Shown here: positions 6,741 to 11,233 of the stretch, in pieces
Layout of the letters: every line of letters starts with the position of its first letter
Position numbering within the stretch: position 1 is the stretch's first letter
Assembly (NCBI GenBank): GCA_943327965.2
Contig: CALPYQ020000022.1
Location: 1-11,233, forward strand
Length of the DNA stretch: 11,233 nucleotides
Direction of reading: 5' to 3'
DNA from: Singulisphaera sp. GP187
GTDB lineage: Bacteria; Pseudomonadota; Gammaproteobacteria; Burkholderiales; Burkholderiaceae_C
The notes under the pieces: generated by a model
What the model saw: the letters and a program-made list of their open reading frames with translations, nothing else
What the model was told of the DNA's origin: nothing
Databases searched by the model: none
Translations under genes and position numbers: made by a program

Positions 6741-9700
6741 ATGCCAAAGCGGACCGACCTTCAAAGCATTCTCATCATTGGCGCTGGCCCCATCATCATT
6801 GGCCAAGCCTGTGAATTTGACTACTCTGGCGTGCAGGCTTGCAAAGCATTGCGCGAAGAGGGCTACAAAGTCATCTTGATCAACAGCAACCCCGCCACGA
6901 TCATGACCGATCCCGCTACTGCGGACGTCACTTACATTGAACCCATCACATGGCAAACGGTTGAAAAAATCATTGCCAAAGAGCGCCCCGATGCCATTCT
7001 GCCCACCATGGGCGGACAAACAGCGCTTAACTGTGCCCTAGATTTGTGGCACAACGGTGTACTCGACAAATACAAGGTTGAGCTCATTGGCGCTACACCC
7101 GAAGCCATTGACAAAGCGGAAGATCGCTTGAAGTTCAAAGATGCGATGACCAAAATTGGTCTGGGCTCTGCGCGCTCAGGCATTGCGCACAGCATGGACG
7201 AAGCATGGGCTGTTCAACGCAGCGTTGGTTTTCCCACTGTAATTCGCCCAAGCTTTACCCTCGGCGGCACTGGTGGCGGTATTGCCTACAACCCAGAAGA
7301 GTTCGAGACCATTTGCAAACGTGGTTTAGAAGCGTCTCCTACCAACGAACTGCTCATTGAAGAGTCATTGTTGGGTTGGAAAGAGTACGAGATGGAAGTG
7401 GTTCGCGACAAGGCGGACAACTGCATCATCATTTGCTCCATTGAAAATTTGGACCCCATGGGCGTTCACACGGGCGACTCCATCACGGTTGCGCCGGCCC
7501 AAACACTGACCGACAAAGAGTATCAAATCATGCGGAATGCCAGCTTGGCAGTGTTGCGTGAAATTGGTGTGGACACCGGTGGTTCAAACGTTCAGTTTTC
7601 AATCAACCCCAAAGACGGTCGCATGGTCGTCATTGAGATGAACCCACGTGTTTCTCGTTCATCTGCGTTGGCTTCTAAAGCAACAGGTTTTCCTATTGCC
7701 AAAGTCGCAGCCAAGTTGGCGGTGGGCTACACGCTGGATGAGCTACGCAACGAAATCACGGGTGGTGCTACGCCTGCCAGTTTCGAGCCTAGCATTGACT
7801 ACGTTGTCACCAAAATTCCTCGTTTCGCATTCGAAAAATTTCCGACAGCCGATAGTCGCCTGACGACTCAAATGAAGTCAGTGGGCGAGGTGATGGCCAT
7901 GGGGCGCACCTTCCAGGAATCCTTCCAAAAAGCATTGCGTGGGTTGGAAGTGGGCGTCGATGGTCTGAACGAAAAAACGCAAGACCGCGAAGTGCTTGAA
8001 AAAGAATTGGGCGAACCCGGACCAGACAGAATTTGGTATGTGGGCGATGCCTTCGCAATGGGACTCAGCGTTGACGAGGTTTTTAACCTCACCAAAATTG
8101 ACCCTTGGTTCTTGGTTCAAATTGAAGACATCGTCAAGATTGAACTTGAGTTGGAAACCACCAACTTGAAAGCCATTACTGCAGATGAGCTGCGCGCTTT
8201 GAAGAAAAAAGGCTTCTCAGACCGACGCTTAGCGAAGCTGCTCAAAACCAACGAGCAAGAGGTTCGGGCTCAACGCCATGCCATGAATGTACGGCCCGTC
8301 TACAAGCGGGTTGACACTTGTGCCGCAGAGTTCTCTACGGACACGGCTTACATGTATTCCACTTATGAAGATGAGTGTGAGGCAGAACCCACCACCAACA
8401 AAAAGATCATGGTCTTGGGTGGTGGTCCCAACCGAATTGGTCAGGGTATTGAATTTGACTATTGCTGCGTGCATGCAGCTTTGGCCATGCGCGAAGATGG
8501 CTATGAAACCATCATGGTTAACTGCAATCCCGAAACGGTTTCAACCGATTACGATACCTCGGACCGTTTGTATTTCGAGCCACTAACTTTAGAAGACGTG
8601 CTCGAAATTGTTGACAAAGAAAAACCAACGGGCGTGATCGTTCAATACGGTGGTCAAACACCTTTGAAATTGGCGCTAGGTTTAGAAGCGGCGGGCGTGC
8701 CCATCATTGGTACCAGCCCCGACATGATCGACGCTGCAGAAGACCGCGAGCGTTTTCAAAAGTTATTGCATGAATTGGGCTTGCGTCAGCCACCCAACGC
8801 CACAGCACGTACCGAGCCTGAAGCCTTGGAAAAAGCCGCCGCCTTGGGTTACCCCTTGGTGGTTCGCCCCAGCTACGTGCTGGGCGGACGTGCCATGGAA
8901 ATTGTGCACGAACAGCGCGATCTAGAGCGCTATATGCGCGAGGCCGTGAAGGTCAGCAATGATTCCCCAGTGTTGCTTGATCGATTCTTGAACGACGCCA
9001 TTGAGTGCGATGTTGATTGCTTGCGCGACCCTGAAGGCAAAACTTTCATTGGTGGTGTGATGGAGCACATTGAACAAGCGGGCGTCCACAGCGGTGATTC
9101 CGCTTGCTCCTTACCCCCTTACAGCTTGAGCGCAGAGACGGTCAACGAACTCAAACGTCAATCAGCGGCCATGGCCGGTGCTTTGAGTGTGGTCGGTTTA
9201 ATGAACGTGCAATTTGCCATTCAGCACGTCGATGGCAAAGATGTCATCTATGTGCTTGAAGTGAACCCCCGTGCCTCACGCACAGTGCCTTATGTTTCTA
9301 AAGCCACAGGCATTCAGTTGGCCAAAGTGGCAGCGCGTTGCATGGCTGGTCAAACCTTGGCGTCTCAGGGTATTACCAAAGAAGTGACGCCGCCTTATTT
9401 CAGTGTCAAAGAGGCGGTATTCCCCTTTGTGAAATTTCCCGGCGTTGACACCATCTTGGGCCCAGAAATGAAGTCCACGGGTGAGGTCATGGGTGTTGGT
9501 AAAACCTTTGGTGAGGCTTTTGTGAAGAGCCAAATGGGTGCCGGCACCAAGTTGCCACGTGAAGGCAAAGTTTTCCTCACAGTTAAAAATGGCGATAAGC
9601 CCCGCGCTGTCAAAGTTGCGCGCGATTTGGTGGCCTTAGGCTTCCAAATCTTTGCAACCAAGGGAACAGCCGCTGCCATTGCCGCTGAAGGCGTTGCCGT

Positions 9701-9965
9701 TCAAGCGGTCAACAAGGTCACAGAAGGCCGCCCGCACATTGTGGACATGATCAAAAACAACGAAATTGCGTTGGTCATCAACACAGTTGAAGAACGGCGT
9801 AACGCGATTGCCGATTCGCGCGTTATTCGCACATCGGCTTTGCTGGCCAGAGTGACAACATTCACCACCATTGCAGGCGCTGAAGCGGCTGTCGAAGGTA
9901 TGAAGTACATCGACAAACTGGATGTCATTTCTGTTCAAGAAATGCACGCCATGTTGACTGCCTAA
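6741..9965 (+). CDS. carB: Carbamoyl-phosphate synthase large subunit CarB
   Basis: CarB (1074 aa; E. coli 1073) uses two ATP, bicarbonate and ammonia from CarA to make carbamoyl phosphate. The two homologous ATP-grasp halves are clear. The N half (carboxyphosphate) has [36 protein letters not shown] (about 164-180) and [18 protein letters not shown] (near 299). After a linker/oligomerisation region (about 400-550), the C half (carbamate) has [17 protein letters not shown] (near 555), [13 protein letters not shown] and [18 protein letters not shown]. The C-terminal MGS-like allosteric domain (about 940-1074) retains Thr973 and Thr976 in FATKGTAAA and the [11 protein letters not shown] segment, which match UMP-contacting positions in E. 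coli, so feedback control by UMP is likely conserved. ATG 6741 is 1 bp after the carA stop, with GGAG at 6727-6730 inside carA as ribosome binding site. greA follows after 20 bp. Confidence 0.98.
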   Translation: MPKRTDLQSILIIGAGPIIIGQACEFDYSGVQACKALREEGYKVILINSNPATIMTDPATADVTYIEPITWQTVEKIIAKERPDAILPTMGGQTALNCALDLWHNGVLDKYKVELIGATPEAIDKAEDRLKFKDAMTKIGLGSARSGIAHSMDEAWAVQRSVGFPTVIRPSFTLGGTGGGIAYNPEEFETICKRGLEASPTNELLIEESLLGWKEYEMEVVRDKADNCIIICSIENLDPMGVHTGDSITVAPAQTLTDKEYQIMRNASLAVLREIGVDTGGSNVQFSINPKDGRMVVIEMNPRVSRSSALASKATGFPIAKVAAKLAVGYTLDELRNEITGGATPASFEPSIDYVVTKIPRFAFEKFPTADSRLTTQMKSVGEVMAMGRTFQESFQKALRGLEVGVDGLNEKTQDREVLEKELGEPGPDRIWYVGDAFAMGLSVDEVFNLTKIDPWFLVQIEDIVKIELELETTNLKAITADELRALKKKGFSDRRLAKLLKTNEQEVRAQRHAMNVRPVYKRVDTCAAEFSTDTAYMYSTYEDECEAEPTTNKKIMVLGGGPNRIGQGIEFDYCCVHAALAMREDGYETIMVNCNPETVSTDYDTSDRLYFEPLTLEDVLEIVDKEKPTGVIVQYGGQTPLKLALGLEAAGVPIIGTSPDMIDAAEDRERFQKLLHELGLRQPPNATARTEPEALEKAAALGYPLVVRPSYVLGGRAMEIVHEQRDLERYMREAVKVSNDSPVLLDRFLNDAIECDVDCLRDPEGKTFIGGVMEHIEQAGVHSGDSACSLPPYSLSAETVNELKRQSAAMAGALSVVGLMNVQFAIQHVDGKDVIYVLEVNPRASRTVPYVSKATGIQLAKVAARCMAGQTLASQGITKEVTPPYFSVKEAVFPFVKFPGVDTILGPEMKSTGEVMGVGKTFGEAFVKSQMGAGTKLPREGKVFLTVKNGDKPRAVKVARDLVALGFQIFATKGTAAAIAAEGVAVQAVNKVTEGRPHIVDMIKNNEIALVINTVEERRNAIADSRVIRTSALLARVTTFTTIAGAEAAVEGMKYIDKLDVISVQEMHAMLTA

Positions 9966-9974
9966 TAAAAAATC

Positions 9975-9978
9975 GGAG
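9975..9978 (+). promoter_or_regulatory. greA ribosome binding site
   Basis: GGAG lies 7 nt upstream of GTG 9986 in the 20-bp carB-greA spacer. It supports the GTG start and translation of greA from the carAB transcript. Confidence 0.7.
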
Positions 9979-9985
9979 ACATTTC

Positions 9986-10462
9986 GTGGCTACTATTCCT
10001 ATTACCCTTCGCGGTGCTGAAAAGCTGAAGGCCGAGCTTCACCATTTGAAAACGGTGGAGCGTCCTGCAGTCATCAATGCCATTGCTGAAGCACGCGCAC
10101 AAGGCGACTTGAGTGAGAACGCTGAATACGATGCAGCCAAAGACCGTCAAGGTTTTGTTGAGGGGCGAATTCAAGAAGTTGAAGGCAAACTGTCAGCGGC
10201 GCAAATCATCGATCCCGCTTCAGTCGATGCAGGGGGCAAAGTGGTATTTGGCACCACCGTTGAGTTGGAAGAAGAAAGCACTGGCGAGGTGGTCAAGTAC
10301 CAAATCGTGGGTGAAGACGAAGCGGACCTTAAGTTGGGTTTGATCAACATCAGCAGCCCCATTGCGCGTGCGCTCATTGGCAAAGAAGAGGGTGATGTGG
10401 CAGTGGTGCAGGCGCCCGGTGGCGAGAAACGTTACGAAATTGTGGCGGTCTCTTACATCTAA
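9986..10462 (+). CDS. greA: Transcription elongation factor GreA
   Basis: GreA (158 aa, the same length as in E. coli) binds in the secondary channel of backtracked RNA polymerase and stimulates cleavage of the extruded RNA 3' end. The N-terminal coiled-coil hairpin (about 8-75) contains the signature [20 protein letters not shown], with tip acids Asp41 and Glu44 that hold the catalytic magnesium. The C-terminal FKBP-like domain (about 80-158) has the usual VVFGTTVEL strand, [16 protein letters not shown] and the closing YEIVAVSYI. The start is GTG with a good GGAG ribosome binding site. It is the third gene of the carAB unit, a linkage common in proteobacteria, and it is followed by a strong palindromic terminator beginning 20 bp after its stop. 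Confidence 0.97.
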   Translation: MATIPITLRGAEKLKAELHHLKTVERPAVINAIAEARAQGDLSENAEYDAAKDRQGFVEGRIQEVEGKLSAAQIIDPASVDAGGKVVFGTTVELEEESTGEVVKYQIVGEDEADLKLGLINISSPIARALIGKEEGDVAVVQAPGGEKRYEIVAVSYI

Positions 10463-10481
10463 ACATTGACGATGATCTCGC

Positions 10482-10511
10482 AAAAAAGGCGTTCAATTGA
10501 ACGCCTTTTTT
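10482..10511. terminator. Perfect palindromic bidirectional terminator between greA and the glycosyltransferase gene
   Basis: This is a 30-bp perfect palindrome: six A, then GGCGTTC, central AATT, GAACGCC, then six T. Folded, it gives a 13-bp stem with a 4-nt loop. On the + strand the run of T at 10506-10511 follows the hairpin and would end the carA-carB-greA transcript. The minus strand has the same layout and would end the convergent glycosyltransferase transcript. The TAA stop of that gene (10510-10512 on the minus strand) lies within the A/T arm. Confidence 0.93.
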
Positions 10512-11233
10512 ATTCTTTCCAATGTTCAGCCACCCATTTTGCTGGCTTGATGAATCTGAATTTTCGATTGCGTTTGCCCGCCAATGCATCTGGTGGGTTG
10601 CACTCGCCGTGAAAAATCACAATGCGTGCATTGTGAGGAATTTGTGGGGGTGTCCAATAATTGGTGGGCCAACTTGGAATGCTGTGGTATTTGAAACTGG
10701 GGCACCATTCATTGGGCCAATAGGCCAGCTTGCCTTGTCGATGTAAAAAGTCAGACAAATAAGCCTGCTCATTTCTGAACTGTTTGCGAATGCTGTCAAA
10801 GTTGTTGCGGAAGTACGCAAGGACATCGGGGTGTGCGCCTAGCTCGTATCTGTAAACGGATGAGTTGCCTGTGATGCGCCACGGCCGTTTGTAGTCGTGA
10901 ATGATCATGAAGTCGCCAGGCGCCTCAAAGAATCCGTCAAGGCTGCCGACAACCACAACGTCCACATCCAGAAACAAAGCGGTGCCGCGCAAACCATGCA
11001 GGTCTTGCGCAAATGACGCCAGCTTGGTCCAACCACGCTCAGGAATGCCTGCTGGTAAATCCAGCGCAGGGATAGGCAAGCATTGAACCTCACTGCGTAT
11101 GCCCGTGCTGTCGTCTGTGAGGCAAACCATGTTGAAATTGCCCGTTAAGTGTCGACGGACCATGGCATACAAGCGGTTCACATATTCAGGGCCGTACTTG
11201 GTGCCCCATTTCATGCAGATGATGTGTCTTTGA
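10510..11233 (-). CDS. Putative GT-A-fold (GT8-like) glycosyltransferase, 5' end outside window
   Basis: The gene is read on the minus strand and its reading frame stays open to the right edge of the window. From the first visible ATG (11212-11214) it has 234 residues, but codons before it (QRHIIC) look like the first strand of the fold, so the real start is probably outside. By ATG numbering, the features are: a likely nucleotide-sugar region (about 1-65), ERGWTKLASFAQ (59-70), a DXD metal-binding motif in ALFLDVDVVVVGSLD (Asp83/Asp85), GNSSVYRYE (116-124), EQAYLSDFL (149-157) and FHGECNPPDAL (201-211). His202 in the last is placed like the metal-ligand His of GT8 enzymes. No membrane segment is seen. 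The donor, acceptor and pathway are unknown; cell-surface polysaccharide or LPS decoration is only a guess. It converges with greA across the shared terminator. Confidence 0.75.
   Translation of the reverse strand, partial: QRHIICMKWGTKYGPEYVNRLYAMVRRHLTGNFNMVCLTDDSTGIRSEVQCLPIPALDLPAGIPERGWTKLASFAQDLHGLRGTALFLDVDVVVVGSLDGFFEAPGDFMIIHDYKRPWRITGNSSVYRYELGAHPDVLAYFRNNFDSIRKQFRNEQAYLSDFLHRQGKLAYWPNEWCPSFKYHSIPSWPTNYWTPPQIPHNARIVIFHGECNPPDALAGKRNRKFRFIKPAKWVAEHWKE

Noticed and set aside
6741..9965. Internal similarity between the two halves of carB as a DNA repeat
   Set aside because: The similarity is the ancient duplication of the ATP-grasp domains common to all CarB. It is visible only at the protein level and is not a recent repeat.
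1..11233. Search for tRNA, rRNA, CRISPR arrays, insertion sequence ends, prophage or defence genes
   Set aside because: No cloverleaf-like segment, spaced direct repeats, transposase motifs or terminal inverted repeats were found by reading. All long open frames are accounted for by the genes listed.

Overview
This window is about 11.2 kb of ordinary, densely packed bacterial chromosome. Its gene content (lipid A synthesis, Skp, CarAB, GreA) shows a Gram-negative bacterium. Protein signatures (CarA beginning [18 protein letters not shown], an LpxA of the Met169 short-chain type, the skp-lpxD-fabZ-lpxA-lpxB-rnhB order), moderate GC near 50% by eye, and frequent GTG starts suggest Betaproteobacteria, order Burkholderiales, most likely Comamonadaceae. 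The genus is not resolved by reading alone.

Region 1 (4-5343, + strand) is a seven-gene envelope cluster: skp (periplasmic chaperone), lpxD, fabZ, lpxA and lpxB (lipid A backbone synthesis, plus the dehydratase that competes for the same 3-hydroxyacyl-ACP), rnhB (RNase HII) and a TrmH/SpoU-family RNA methyltransferase. Gaps are 25 bp or less, and several stop/start codons overlap, so it reads as one operon whose promoter lies upstream of the window, probably ahead of bamA or further. The one unexpected element is a perfect terminator-like hairpin at the lpxA/lpxB junction, placed inside the first codons of lpxB.

Region 2 (5344-5575) is the only sizeable non-coding stretch. It carries a perfect TATAAT -10 box and a leader of roughly 130 nt with possible secondary structure ahead of carA.

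Region 3 (5576-10462, + strand) is carA-carB-greA. CarA and CarB form carbamoyl-phosphate synthetase, which feeds pyrimidine and arginine synthesis. GreA is the transcript cleavage factor, and its start lies 20 bp after carB. All catalytic and allosteric motifs checked are present.

Region 4 (10463-11233) holds a 30-bp perfect palindrome acting as a bidirectional terminator. Beyond it is a convergent minus-strand gene for a GT-A/GT8-like putative glycosyltransferase that runs off the right edge, so its 5' end is not in the window.

No RNA genes, CRISPR arrays, insertion sequences, prophage genes or defence genes were seen. No new multi-gene system is evident. The observations most worth following are the hairpin between lpxA and lpxB, the LpxA residue predicting a 10-carbon acyl chain, and the carA leader.
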